A stretch of DNA of 64,000 nucleotides from Streptomyces ruber (GTDB taxonomy: Bacteria > Actinomycetota > Actinomycetes > Streptomycetales > Streptomycetaceae): NCBI RefSeq assembly GCF_014648075.1, contig NZ_BMQK01000007.1, positions 88,842 through 152,841 of the forward strand. Direction: 5' to 3'. Numbering within the stretch: position 1 is the stretch's first letter; each line of letters opens with the position of its first letter. The translations under genes and the position numbers were made by a program. This document shows positions 26,672 to 37,966 of this stretch, piece by piece. The notes under the pieces were generated by a model, which made no database searches, was not told where the DNA came from, and saw only the letters and a list, made by a program, of their open reading frames with translations.

Positions 26672-28243
26672 ATGTCCTTTCCCCTCCTGACAGCGACGGC
26701 GGTGCTCCCTGCCCTCGGGGCGATCGCCACGGCCGCCGTACCGGCCGCGAAGCGCACCGCCGCCAAGTGGCTGGCGCTGCTCGTCTCACTGGGCACGCTG
26801 GCGCTCGCCGTCACCGTGCTGGTGCGCTTCGACCCGGACGGCGCCCGCTACCAGCTCACCGAGTCCCACGCCTGGATCGCGGACTTCGGGGTGCGGTACG
26901 AGCTCGGCGTCGACGGCATCGCGGTGGCGCTGATCACGCTCACCGCCCTGCTCATCCCGTTCATCATCCTCGCGGGCTGGCACGACGCCGACCCCCACGA
27001 GACCGGGAACAAGCGCTGGCGGCCCACTCAGGGCTTCTTTGCCCTGATCCTGGCCGTCGAGGCGATGGTGATCATCTCCTTCGAGGCCACGGACGTCTTC
27101 CTCTTCTACATCTTCTTCGAGGCCATGCTCATCCCGATGTACTTCCTCATCGGCGGCTTCGGGGACCGGGCCCACGAGCACGGCGAGGAGACGGCGGCCA
27201 CCCAGCGGTCGTACGCGGCCGTGAAGTTCCTCCTCTACAACCTCGCCGGCGGCCTGATCATGCTGGCCGCGGTCATCGGCCTGTACGTGGTCGCCGGGAA
27301 CTTCTCCCTCACCGAGATCGCCGAGGCCCGCGCCAACGGCTCGCTGGAGATGGCGACCAGCACCGAGCGGTGGCTGTTCCTCGGCTTCTTCTTCGCCTTC
27401 GCGGTGAAGGCGCCCCTGTGGCCGCTGCACACCTGGCTGCCCAACGCGATGGGGGAGGCCACCGCCCCGGTCGCCGTGCTGATCACGGCGGTCGTCGACA
27501 AGGTGGGCACCTTCGCCATGCTGCGCTTCTGCCTCGGGCTGTTCCCGGAGGCGTCGAAGTGGGCGACGCCCGCCATCCTCGTCCTCGCCCTGATCAGCAT
27601 CATCTACGGGGCGCTGCTCGCCGTCGGCCAGCGCGACATCAAGCGGCTGGTGGCGTACGCGTCGATCTCGCACTTCGGCTTCATCATCCTCGGCATCTTC
27701 GCGATGACCAGCCAGGGCCAGTCGGGCGCCACGCTCTACATGGTCAACCACGGGATCTCGACCGCCGCGCTGATGCTGGTGGCGGGCTTCCTGATCTCGC
27801 GGCGCGGCTCCCGGCTCATCGCCGACTACGGGGGCGTGCAGAAGGTGGCCCCGGTGCTCGCCGGCACCTTCCTGATCGGCGGCCTGGCGACGCTGTCGCT
27901 GCCGGGGCTGGCGCCGTTCGTCAGTGAGTTCCTGGTCCTGGTCGGCACGTTCGCGCGCTACCCGGCGGCCGGAATCATCGCCACCTTCGGCATCGTCCTC
28001 GCCGCGCTGTACGTCCTCGTCCTCTACCAGAGGACCATGACGGGCCCGGTGAAGCCGGAGGTCGCGAAGATGCCGGACCTGCGCGTCCGGGAGCTCGTCG
28101 TCGTCGCCCCGCTGATCGCCCTGCTGCTCCTGCTGGGCGTCTACCCGAAGCCGGTCACCGACATCGTCAACCCCGCGGTGAAGCAGACCATGTCCGACGT
28201 CCAGAAGCAGGATCCCCAGCCCGAGGTGGAGGCGGCCAAGTGA
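26672..28243 (+). CDS. nuoM: NADH-quinone oxidoreductase subunit M
   Basis: 523 aa, 14-helix antiporter-like proton pump. LGVDGIAVALITLTALLIP, FIFFEAMLIPMYFLIGGFG (Glu of TM5), VKAPLWPLHTWLPNAMGEAT and DIKRLVAYASISHFGFIILG are all present. Useful comparison for nuoM2: its loop before the last helix is YQRTMTGPVKPEVAKMPDL, without any repeat. Confidence 0.96.
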   Translation: MSFPLLTATAVLPALGAIATAAVPAAKRTAAKWLALLVSLGTLALAVTVLVRFDPDGARYQLTESHAWIADFGVRYELGVDGIAVALITLTALLIPFIILAGWHDADPHETGNKRWRPTQGFFALILAVEAMVIISFEATDVFLFYIFFEAMLIPMYFLIGGFGDRAHEHGEETAATQRSYAAVKFLLYNLAGGLIMLAAVIGLYVVAGNFSLTEIAEARANGSLEMATSTERWLFLGFFFAFAVKAPLWPLHTWLPNAMGEATAPVAVLITAVVDKVGTFAMLRFCLGLFPEASKWATPAILVLALISIIYGALLAVGQRDIKRLVAYASISHFGFIILGIFAMTSQGQSGATLYMVNHGISTAALMLVAGFLISRRGSRLIADYGGVQKVAPVLAGTFLIGGLATLSLPGLAPFVSEFLVLVGTFARYPAAGIIATFGIVLAALYVLVLYQRTMTGPVKPEVAKMPDLRVRELVVVAPLIALLLLLGVYPKPVTDIVNPAVKQTMSDVQKQDPQPEVEAAK

Positions 28244-29889
28244 GCGCATCAGCCGTCCACAGCCTGTGGACAATGGCGGCCGACCCGATCGAGAAGATCG
28301 ACGCGCCGAAGATCGAGTACGGGCAGCTGGCGCCCACCCTGATCGTGATCGGGGCGGCGATCCTCGGCATCCTGATCGAGGCCCTGGTGCCGCGCAGGTC
28401 CCGTTACCACGCCCAGGTCTTCCTGTCCGTCGTCGCCCTGGCAGCCGCCTTCGCCGCGGTCGTCGCCCTGGCGGCCGGCGGTCACGCCACCACCAAGGCG
28501 GGCATCGTGGCGATGGGCGCGATCGCCGTCGACGGACCGGCCCTCTTCCTGCAGGGCACCATCCTGCTCGCCGGACTGCTCGGCGTGTTCACCTTCGCCG
28601 AGCGGCGGCTCGACCCGGTGGCGCACGGCAACCGGGTCGACTCGTTCGCCGCGCAGGCCGCCTCCGTACCGGGCAGCGAGGGCGAGAAGGCCGCGGTCAG
28701 GGCCGGGTTCACCACCACCGAGGTGTTCCCGCTGCTGCTCTTCGCGGTCGGCGGCATGCTGATCTTTCCGGCGGCCAACGACCTGCTGACCCTGTTCATC
28801 GCGCTGGAGGTCTTCTCGCTGCCGCTGTACCTGCTGTGCGCCCTGGCCCGCCGCAAGCGGCTGGTGTCGCAGGAGGCCGCGGTCAAGTACTTCCTGCTGG
28901 GCGCCTTCGCCTCCGCGTTCACCCTGTTCGGCATCGCGCTGCTGTACGGGTACGCGGGTTCCGTGTCGTACGCGACGATCGCCCAGGTCGTCGACGGCAC
29001 CGTGCAGAACGTGACCCCCGCGCTCGCCGAGACCATGGGCAACGACGCGCTGCTGCTCGTCGGCACCGCGATGCTGGTGATGGGCCTGCTGTTCAAGGTG
29101 GGCGCGGTGCCGTTCCACATGTGGACGCCGGACGTGTACCAGGGCGCGCCCACCCCGGTCACCGGCTTCATGGCGGCGGCGACGAAGGTGGCGGCGTTCG
29201 GCGCGCTGCTGCGCGTGCTGTACGTGGTCCTGCCCGGCCTGCGCTGGGACTGGCGGCCGGTGATGTGGGCCGTCGCGATCGTCACCATGCTGGGCGGCGC
29301 GATCGTCGCGATCACCCAGACCGACATCAAGCGGCTGCTGGCGTACTCGTCGATCGCGCACGCGGGCTTCATCCTCGCCGGTGTGATCGCGGCCTCGCCG
29401 GACGGCATCTCCTCGGTGCTGTTCTACCTGGCCGCGTACTCGTTCGTGACGATCGGCGCCTTCGCGGTGGTCACGCTGGTACGGGACGCGGGCGGCGAGG
29501 CGACGCACCTGTCGAAGTGGGCGGGGCTCGGGCGCCGCTCGCCCCTGGTCGCGGCGGTGTTCGCGGTCTTCCTGCTGGCCTTCGCGGGCATTCCGCTGAC
29601 CTCCGGGTTCGCGGGGAAGTTCGCCGTGTTCAAGGCGGCGGCCGAGGGCGGGGCGGGCGCGATCGTCGTGATCGGTGTGATCTCGTCGGCCATCGCCGCG
29701 TTCTTCTACATCCGTGTGATCGTGCTCATGTTCTTCAGCGAGCCGCGCCCCGAGGGCCCGACGGTCGCGGTGCCGTCACCGCTGACCATGACGGCGATCG
29801 CGGTCGGTGTCGCGGTCACGGTGGTGCTGGGCGTGGCGCCCCAGTACTTCCTGGACCTCGCGAGCCAGGCGGGCGTTTTCGTCCGCTGA
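28240..29889 (+). CDS. nuoN: NADH-quinone oxidoreductase subunit N
   Basis: 549 aa, third antiporter-like pump of the membrane arm. FIALEVFSLPLYLLCALAR (Glu of TM5), KVGAVPFHMWTPDVYQGAP and DIKRLLAYSSIAHAGFILAG are diagnostic. GTGA overlap with nuoM. Last gene of the operon; followed after 25 bp by a hairpin terminator. Confidence 0.96.
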   Translation: MSASAVHSLWTMAADPIEKIDAPKIEYGQLAPTLIVIGAAILGILIEALVPRRSRYHAQVFLSVVALAAAFAAVVALAAGGHATTKAGIVAMGAIAVDGPALFLQGTILLAGLLGVFTFAERRLDPVAHGNRVDSFAAQAASVPGSEGEKAAVRAGFTTTEVFPLLLFAVGGMLIFPAANDLLTLFIALEVFSLPLYLLCALARRKRLVSQEAAVKYFLLGAFASAFTLFGIALLYGYAGSVSYATIAQVVDGTVQNVTPALAETMGNDALLLVGTAMLVMGLLFKVGAVPFHMWTPDVYQGAPTPVTGFMAAATKVAAFGALLRVLYVVLPGLRWDWRPVMWAVAIVTMLGGAIVAITQTDIKRLLAYSSIAHAGFILAGVIAASPDGISSVLFYLAAYSFVTIGAFAVVTLVRDAGGEATHLSKWAGLGRRSPLVAAVFAVFLLAFAGIPLTSGFAGKFAVFKAAAEGGAGAIVVIGVISSAIAAFFYIRVIVLMFFSEPRPEGPTVAVPSPLTMTAIAVGVAVTVVLGVAPQYFLDLASQAGVFVR

Positions 29890-29914
29890 CGCACCCCTGT
29901 GTCTGTGGGGTGAG

Positions 29915-29953
29915 CGACGGCCCGGTCCCTTGGGAGAGGGGGCCGGGCCGTCG
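29915..29953 (+). terminator. nuo operon terminator
   Basis: 11-bp inverted repeat CGACGGCCCGG (29915-29925) and CCGGGCCGTCG (29943-29953), with a 17-base loop, 25 bp after the nuoN stop and just before the convergent Uma2 gene. No U-tract. Confidence 0.8.
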
Positions 29954-29963
29954 GCTGTTAGGA

Positions 29964-30566
29964 CTACTGACTGCGTTCGCGTCGTGTCCTGATACCGGTC
30001 AGGTCGAGATCCACCGGGAAAGGAGCATCCATCTTCATGCGCTCACGGAAGATGCCGACGCTGGTGTAGGCACCTGTGGTCGGTTCCAGTTCAAAGGCGT
30101 GCACTACGGCGAGACCCTTCTCGTTCTCGACCCGCCAGTAGTGCGAAATGCCTGCTCGGGCGTACTTGAGCGGCTTGGTCTGCTGGTCCCGCGAAACAGA
30201 GTCCGGCGAAACTACCTCGACAGCCAGCAGGACGGCTCCGGCTGGATAGCGGGTCGTATCCGGATCACCCACCACGTCACCGCGCACCACGATCACGTCG
30301 GGCTCGGGCCGGTTCTGGGAGTCGATGTCAATGGTGAACTCGCGGTAGACCTCGAAATCGCTGGGGGCTACGGACTGGAGATGCCACTTGAAGAAGTCAA
30401 CAGCGCGTTCGTGACAGGCAGTGTGCGGACGCACGAAGACCAAGCTCCCGTCGATCAGTTCCGTGTGAGGAGGCAGATTCGGAAGCTGATCGAGGTCGTC
30501 GGCGGTCCAGCCGCCCTCCGGCGGCATCGGCCAAGCAGGTGTGGACGTCTTGGGTTCGACGCTCAT
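29964..30566 (-). CDS. Uma2-family (DUF820) putative endonuclease
   Basis: 200 aa from ATG 30566 (MSVEPKTST), chosen because GGGAG precedes it by five bases; a Met four codons upstream is possible. PD-(D/E)XK-like Uma2 fold: ELIDGSLVFVRP, the catalytic-type EPDVIVVRGDVVG, LLAVEVVSPDS and KPLKYARAGISHYWRVE. Family members are widespread in actinobacteria and cyanobacteria and their biological role is largely unknown. Composition is less GC-rich than its neighbours, which may indicate more recent acquisition. Confidence 0.85.
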   Translation of the reverse strand: MSVEPKTSTPAWPMPPEGGWTADDLDQLPNLPPHTELIDGSLVFVRPHTACHERAVDFFKWHLQSVAPSDFEVYREFTIDIDSQNRPEPDVIVVRGDVVGDPDTTRYPAGAVLLAVEVVSPDSVSRDQQTKPLKYARAGISHYWRVENEKGLAVVHAFELEPTTGAYTSVGIFRERMKMDAPFPVDLDLTGIRTRRERSQ

Positions 30567-30788
30567 GAGTGCTCCCATGGGACGGAGTCTCGCCGGTCAC
30601 TTCAGACTATCGGCCGGAAACGGGCAGGTCTCCCGCGTACGTGTGAACGAGCGCCGTGTCTTTGACGAGGCGCTCCGGTCCCGAGGCACCCGGCCTGTGG
30701 ATAACTCCGTGCCTGTCGGTCCGGGCCCCTATCGTGGACGCAGTGGTCGAGGAACCACGGACGACCACGACGTACGGGGGACGGGACT

Positions 30789-32855
<2,067 letters not shown>

Positions 32856-32894
32856 GCCGGGCCGGCCGTACGACCGGACACGGGGCCGGCCGGG

Positions 32895-32934
32895 GGTGGC
32901 CAGAACCGGCCGGAGGTGGCCAGGACCGGCCGGG
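32895..32934. repeat. 20-bp tandem repeat between recQ and fumarylacetoacetase genes
   Basis: GGTGGCCAGAACCGGCCGGA (32895-32914) is followed by a near-identical copy (32915-32934), with a degenerate third unit to 32950 running into the stop of the convergent gene. The CCGGCC cores allow hairpins, so it may act as a bidirectional terminator for the two converging genes. Confidence 0.6.
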
Positions 32935-32939
32935 GGCGG

Positions 32940-34160
32940 TCAGCCGGCCGGCCGCACCCGCCCCCTGACCTCGCCCAGCCCCACCCGCGTGCCGTGCGGG
33001 CCGGGTGCCCAGGCCGTCAGCGTCACCTCGTCGCCGTCCTCAAGGAAGGCGCGCTCGCCGGTGGGGAGGGCCAGCGGGTCGCGGCCGTTCCAGGTGAGTT
33101 CCAGGAGGGAGCCCCGCTGGTCGGGCGCGGGCCCGCTGACCGTGCCGGAGGCGTACAGGTCACCGGTGCGGAGGGACGCGCCGTTGACCGTCAGGTGGGC
33201 GAGCTGCTGGGCGGCCGTCCAGTACATCGTGGAGAACGGTGGCTCGGACACCACGTGGCCGTTGACGGCGACCGAGATACGGAGGTCGTAGCCGTACGGG
33301 TCCTCGGCCGAGTCGTCCAGGTAGGGAAGCAGGGGATGTGTGCGCTCCGGCGGGCTCACGCGGGCCTCGTCCAGGGCGTCCAGCGGGGTGATCCACGCCG
33401 AGACGGACGTGGCGAAGGACTTGCCGAGGAACGGGCCGAGGGGGACGTACTCCCAGGACTGCAGGTCACGGGCCGACCAGTCGTTCAGCAGGCACAGGCC
33501 GAAGACGTGCTCCCGGAAGGAGGAGAGGGGAACCGGGCTGCCCATGGGGGAGGGTACGCCGACCACGAAGCCGACCTCCGCCTCGATGTCCAGCCGGACG
33601 GAGGGGCCGAAGACCGGAGCCGGGTCGGTGGGGGACTTGCGCTGGCCCGAGGGGCGCGCGACGTCCGTACCGGAGACCACCACGGTGCCGGACCGGCCGT
33701 GGTAACCGATCGGCAGGTGCTTCCAGTTGGGGGTGAGGGGCTCGGTGGCGTCGGGGCGGAAGATCCGGCCGACGTTCCGGGCATGGTTCTCGGACGCGTA
33801 GAAGTCGACGTAATCCGCGACCTCGAAGGGGAGGTGGAGGGCCACCGAGGACAGGGGGTGCAGGAAGGGGGCGATCGTCTCCCGGTGGGAGGGGACCGTC
33901 ACCCAGGTCGTGAGGGCGCGGCGGACATCGGACCAGGTGGTGCGGCCGGCGGCGAGGAGGGGGCCGAGCGTGGGCCGGGACAGGAGCGATGCGTACGGGG
34001 AGGCGAGGGCCCGGGCCGCGGCGCCCGCGTCCAGGACCTGGTCGCCCAGACGTACACCGACCGTCCGAGCGCCGGAGTCGGAGCCGGACCGGGAGAACAC
34101 GCCGTACGGGAGGTTGTGCGGGCCGAAGGGGTCGCCTTCGGGGACATCGAAGGAGGGCAT
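32940..34160 (-). CDS. fahA: Fumarylacetoacetase
   Basis: 406 aa from ATG 34160, with GTGAGG nine bases before it. Hydrolyses fumarylacetoacetate to fumarate and acetoacetate, the last step of tyrosine/homogentisate breakdown. Metal-site and active-site segments are visible: YVDFYASENHARN, IEAEVGFVVG, LLNDWSARDLQSWEYVPLGP and LGKSFATSVSAWITPLD. Length matches the family. No other homogentisate-pathway gene is adjacent. Confidence 0.93.
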   Translation of the reverse strand: MPSFDVPEGDPFGPHNLPYGVFSRSGSDSGARTVGVRLGDQVLDAGAAARALASPYASLLSRPTLGPLLAAGRTTWSDVRRALTTWVTVPSHRETIAPFLHPLSSVALHLPFEVADYVDFYASENHARNVGRIFRPDATEPLTPNWKHLPIGYHGRSGTVVVSGTDVARPSGQRKSPTDPAPVFGPSVRLDIEAEVGFVVGVPSPMGSPVPLSSFREHVFGLCLLNDWSARDLQSWEYVPLGPFLGKSFATSVSAWITPLDALDEARVSPPERTHPLLPYLDDSAEDPYGYDLRISVAVNGHVVSEPPFSTMYWTAAQQLAHLTVNGASLRTGDLYASGTVSGPAPDQRGSLLELTWNGRDPLALPTGERAFLEDGDEVTLTAWAPGPHGTRVGLGEVRGRVRPAG

Positions 34161-34395
34161 CGGGTGGTGCCTCACTTTCCGTGCTGTCCGTGCGGTCGGG
34201 AGGTGATCGGGATGGCCGCGGCACACGTTACGGCGACACGACGGATTCAGGCAGGGGCGGCATTGTCTAAAGAGTTCGCAATGTCCTGATACGGCTCGGT
34301 CGGAACAGGTAATTCCGGCTTAGCGTCCTTTGGGGGCACGGACGCGGACGGGGCGGGTCCGGGTTCGTCAGGGGGGGGACAGGTAGGGGGGACCC

Positions 34396-35661
34396 GTGCG
34401 TGGGGGTGGCTCGAGTGTGTCGTTGGACGTCGACCGGGGCGTGCCCGGGCTGATCGTGAAGTTCGGGAACTATCCGCTGCACCACGGCGGCGTGGGCGCG
34501 ATCCGCAGTCTGGGGCGGCTCGGCGTGCCGATGTACGCCGTCACGGAGGACCGTTGCACGCCCGCGGCCGTCTCCCGCTACCTGGAGCGGGCCTTCGTCT
34601 GGCCGACCACGGGGACGGAGGAGCCGGAGCGGCTCGTGGCGGGACTGCTGCGGATCGGACGGAGAATCGGGCGGCCGACGGTGCTCGTCCCGACCGACGA
34701 GGAGGCCGCCGTGCTCGTCGCCGAGCACCAGGCGGAACTGGCGGGGCGGTTCCTCTTCCCGCGGGTGGAGCCCGGACTGCCGCGCCGCCTCGCCAGCAAG
34801 CAAGGACTGCACGAACTGTGCGCACAGCACGGGATCGCCAGCCCCGCGGCCCATTTCCCCAGATCGTACGAGGACGTCGAGCGGTTCGCCACGACCGCGC
34901 GCTTCCCGGTGGTCGCCAAGAACCGGGAGGCCTTCGTGCGGCGCGCGCGCCCCGCGGTGAACGGCACCACCCGGATCGCCTCCCGGGAGGGACTGCTGCG
35001 GCTGGCGCGGGAATGGGGGGAGCGGCCCGGCGTGATCCTCCAGGAGTACCTGCCACGGGAGGACGCCGAGGACTGGATCGTGCACGCGTACTTCGACGCG
35101 GAGTCGGCGCCGCTGGCCATGTTCACCGGGGTGAAGGTGCGGTCGTGGCCGCCGCACGCGGGAATGACCGCCCACGCGTACATCGTCGACAACCCGGAGC
35201 TCGCGGATCTCGCGGCACGGTTCGTCAAGGAGATCGGCTTCAGCGGCATCGTCGACCTGGATCTGCGGTTCGACCGCAGGGACGGGCGGTACAAGCTCCT
35301 CGACTTCAATCCGCGCATGGGCGCGCAGTTCCGGCTGTTCGAGAACGAGCCGGGGGTCGACGTCGTACGCGCCCTGCACCTCGATCTGACCGGGCGGCCG
35401 GTTCCGGAGGGGGAACAGCTCGTCGGCCGCCGCTACGTCGTGGAGAACATCGACCTGCCCGCGCTGCTCGCCTACCGGCGCAGCGGCTACACGACACCGC
35501 ACGTCCCGGCCCGCGCCAGCGGTACCGAGCTGGCCTGGTTCGCGAGGGACGACCTGCGGCCGTCCCTCGTGATGCTCGCCCGCTTGGTGCGGCCGGGTGC
35601 GAAGCATCTGTACCAGCTCTGGCGGACCAGCCGCCGCGGCTCGGGCGCCGCCGCGAAGTAG
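34396..35661 (+). CDS. ATP-grasp-fold ligase-like protein
   Basis: 421 aa. N-terminal preATP-grasp part (IVKFGNYPLHHGGVGAIRSL, about 20-39; VPTDEEAAVLVAEH near 96), then ATP-grasp segments: FPVVAKNREAFVRRARPAVN with the ATP-binding Lys, ILQEYLPREDAEDWIVHAYF, and metal ligands in GFSGIVDLDLRFD and LLDFNPRMGAQF. ATP-grasp ligases join a carboxylate to an amine or thiol via acyl phosphate; the substrate here is unknown. GTG start after a G-rich RBS. A flavoprotein gene follows, probably in the same operon. Confidence 0.8.
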   Translation: MRGGGSSVSLDVDRGVPGLIVKFGNYPLHHGGVGAIRSLGRLGVPMYAVTEDRCTPAAVSRYLERAFVWPTTGTEEPERLVAGLLRIGRRIGRPTVLVPTDEEAAVLVAEHQAELAGRFLFPRVEPGLPRRLASKQGLHELCAQHGIASPAAHFPRSYEDVERFATTARFPVVAKNREAFVRRARPAVNGTTRIASREGLLRLAREWGERPGVILQEYLPREDAEDWIVHAYFDAESAPLAMFTGVKVRSWPPHAGMTAHAYIVDNPELADLAARFVKEIGFSGIVDLDLRFDRRDGRYKLLDFNPRMGAQFRLFENEPGVDVVRALHLDLTGRPVPEGEQLVGRRYVVENIDLPALLAYRRSGYTTPHVPARASGTELAWFARDDLRPSLVMLARLVRPGAKHLYQLWRTSRRGSGAAAK

Positions 35662-35671
35662 GCACATCGCG

Positions 35672-35745
35672 CGTTCATCGTGTCCGTGTCCATCGCGTTC
35701 GTCACGTTCGCCCGTTCGTCACGTCCATCGTGTTCATCGCGTTCG
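35672..35745. repeat. Imperfect short repeats between ATP-grasp and flavoprotein genes
   Basis: The 100-bp intergenic stretch is built from variants of CATCGCGTTC/CATCGTGTTC and TTCGTCACGT. CATCGCGTTC occurs twice and TTCGTCACG twice, in partly mirrored order. No function is evident. Confidence 0.5.
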
Positions 35746-35764
35746 GTTCCGGGGAGGGAACTTC

Positions 35765-37000
35765 GTGATTCATCCGGTTGCAGTGATCGGCGCCGGGCCG
35801 TTCGGCCTGTCCACCGCCGCCCATCTGCGGGGACGCGGCATCCCGACACGCGTCTTCGGCGAGCCCATGGTGAGCTGGCGGGACCACATGCCCGCGGGAA
35901 TGCTCCTGAAGTCCACCCCGGCCGCCTCGTCCATCGACGCGCCGCAGAGCGGCCACACCCTCGTCGACTACTGCGACGCGGCGGGCATACCGCGACTGGC
36001 CAGGGACGAGGACGTCATCCCCGTGGAGACGTTCATCGCCTACGGGGAGTGGTTCCAGCAGCGGCTGGTGCCCGATCTGGAGCAGGTGCGGGTCGTGTCC
36101 GTGGACCGGCGCGCGGGCGGCAGGAGGACGCCCGCCACGGGGGTGGACGGCAGGGGGTTCGAACTCAAGCTGGACTCGGGGGAGTCGTTCACCGCGCGGG
36201 CCGTCGTGGTGGCGACCGGCCTGTCCGGCCTCGCCCACCTGCCGCCCGAACTCGCGGGCGCCGCGCCCGACGGTCCGACCCCCACCGGGCCCCTCTCGCA
36301 CAGTTCCCAGCACCACGACCTGACCCGGTTCGCGGGCAGGGAACTGCTCGTGGTCGGCGCCGGGCAGTCCGCGCTGGAGACGGCGGTGCTGGCGGCGGAG
36401 GCCGGGGCGCGGGTACGGGTGGTCGCGCGCGGGCGCGGCAAGGTGGCCTTCGGCGATCCGCCCTGGCGGCAGCCCAGGTTCCGGCCCGAGTCGCCGTTCG
36501 GCCGGGCCTGGTCCCTGTGGGCGCTCAGCTACTACCCGCACCCCTACCGCCGACTGCCCGCCGGCGCCCGTCACCTTCTCGTGCGCCGGGTGCTCGGACC
36601 CCTGGGCGCATGGTGGCTGCGCGAGCGCTTCGAGGGCGCGGTACAGGTGAGGGAGGTGGAGCGGATCGTGCGCGCGGGCGGCATCGACGGACGGCCCACG
36701 CTGGCGGTGCGCACCCATGAGGGGCGTACGGAGGAGATGTCGGCCGACCACGTGATCGCCGCCACGGGGTACCGGGTGGACCTGGCGGCGATGGGCTTCC
36801 TCGGCCATGAGCTGCGTACGGAGCTGGCGGTGAGCCGTGGCACGCCGAGGCTCGGGGCCGGATACCGCTCGTCGGTGCCCGGGCTGTACTTCACCGGGCT
36901 CCCGGCGGCGGCCTCGTACGGGCCGGTGATGCGCTTCGTGTGCGGCACGGAGTTCGCCTCGCGGCGGCTGGCCGGGCACCTGGCGGCTGCCCACGGGTGA
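35765..37000 (+). CDS. FAD/NAD(P)-dependent oxidoreductase (flavin monooxygenase-like)
   Basis: 411 aa from GTG 35765, with GGGGAGGGAAC upstream. Two nucleotide-binding folds: VAVIGAGPFGLSTAAHLRGR (FAD, about 5-24) and ELLVVGAGQSALETAVLAAE (NAD(P), about 195-214); the C-terminal region has the VIAATGYRVDL motif common to flavin-containing and N-hydroxylating monooxygenases. It follows the ATP-grasp gene by 103 bp, so both may act on one amino-acid-like metabolite (inference). Substrate unknown. Confidence 0.8.
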   Translation: MIHPVAVIGAGPFGLSTAAHLRGRGIPTRVFGEPMVSWRDHMPAGMLLKSTPAASSIDAPQSGHTLVDYCDAAGIPRLARDEDVIPVETFIAYGEWFQQRLVPDLEQVRVVSVDRRAGGRRTPATGVDGRGFELKLDSGESFTARAVVVATGLSGLAHLPPELAGAAPDGPTPTGPLSHSSQHHDLTRFAGRELLVVGAGQSALETAVLAAEAGARVRVVARGRGKVAFGDPPWRQPRFRPESPFGRAWSLWALSYYPHPYRRLPAGARHLLVRRVLGPLGAWWLRERFEGAVQVREVERIVRAGGIDGRPTLAVRTHEGRTEEMSADHVIAATGYRVDLAAMGFLGHELRTELAVSRGTPRLGAGYRSSVPGLYFTGLPAAASYGPVMRFVCGTEFASRRLAGHLAAAHG

Positions 37001-37128
37001 TCGTCGTGAGTGCGGCGCACGCGGGCGCGAAGTGCCGGGCGCGGACGGGAGGTTGAGGGCGCGGCGGGACGGGACGACGTCCGGTTCACGCCGGACGGAC
37101 GGGCCCCGCCGGTCCGTATTCTCTGATC

Positions 37129-37938
37129 ATGACGCCGCGCCCCGCATACGCCCTCATCGCCACGGACCTGGACGGGACGCTGCTCCGCGGCGACCACACA
37201 CTCTCCGGCAGATCGCGTGCCGCCCTCGCCAGAGCCGCGGCCGCCGGTGCGCGACATCTGGTCGCGACGGGGCGGCCCGCACCGCTCGTCCGCCCTCTGC
37301 TGCGGGAACTCGGCAGCAGAGGGCTTGCGGTGTGCGGGCAGGGCGCGCAGTTGTACGACGCCGGGACGGACCGGCTGCTGTGGTCCGTCACCCTGGACAG
37401 GGATCTCGCGGAGACCGCGCTGGAGAAGATCGAGGCCGAGGTCGGGGAGGTGTACGCGGCCGTCGACCAGGACGGGGCGGAGGGGCTCACCCTCATAGAG
37501 CCGGGCTACCGGATGTCCCACCCGTCGCTGCCCGCCGTGCGGGTGCGGCGGCGTGCGGAGCTCTGGCGCCGGCCCATCAGCAAGGTGCTGCTCCGCCACC
37601 CCACGCTGAGTGACGACGAGTTGACGGCGGCGGCCCGCACGGTGGTCGGTTCCCTGGCGACGGTCACCATGTCGGGACCCGGCACCGTCGAACTTCAGCC
37701 ATGTGGCGTCACCAAGGCGACGGGCCTGGACCGGGCCGCCCGGCGGCTCGGGGTGAGTCCGTCGCGGGCCGTCGCCTTCGGCGACATGCCGAACGACATC
37801 CCGATGTTCGCCTGGGCCGCGCGCGGGGTGGCCATGGCCGACGCCCACCCCGAGCTCAAGGCCGTCGCGGACGAGGTGACCCTGTCCAATGAGGAGGACG
37901 GGGTCGCCGTGGTCCTGGAACGCCTGTTCCCGGGGTGA
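37129..37938 (+). CDS. HAD-superfamily hydrolase, Cof type
   Basis: 269 aa. Motif I ALIATDLDGTLL (8-19) with nucleophile Asp14 and acid/base Asp16, motif II in LVATGRP (Thr), motif III Lys in CGVTKATGLDRAARRLG, motif IV AFGDMPNDIPMFAWA. A type IIB cap lies between. Cof-type HADs dephosphorylate sugar phosphates or cofactors such as pyridoxal phosphate and FMN; the true substrate is unknown. TATTCT (37117-37122) six bases before ATG and no RBS suggest a leaderless transcript. Confidence 0.9.
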   Translation: MTPRPAYALIATDLDGTLLRGDHTLSGRSRAALARAAAAGARHLVATGRPAPLVRPLLRELGSRGLAVCGQGAQLYDAGTDRLLWSVTLDRDLAETALEKIEAEVGEVYAAVDQDGAEGLTLIEPGYRMSHPSLPAVRVRRRAELWRRPISKVLLRHPTLSDDELTAAARTVVGSLATVTMSGPGTVELQPCGVTKATGLDRAARRLGVSPSRAVAFGDMPNDIPMFAWAARGVAMADAHPELKAVADEVTLSNEEDGVAVVLERLFPG

Positions 37939-37966
37939 GCGCCCGAAGCCGTGCGGACGGCCGGGA

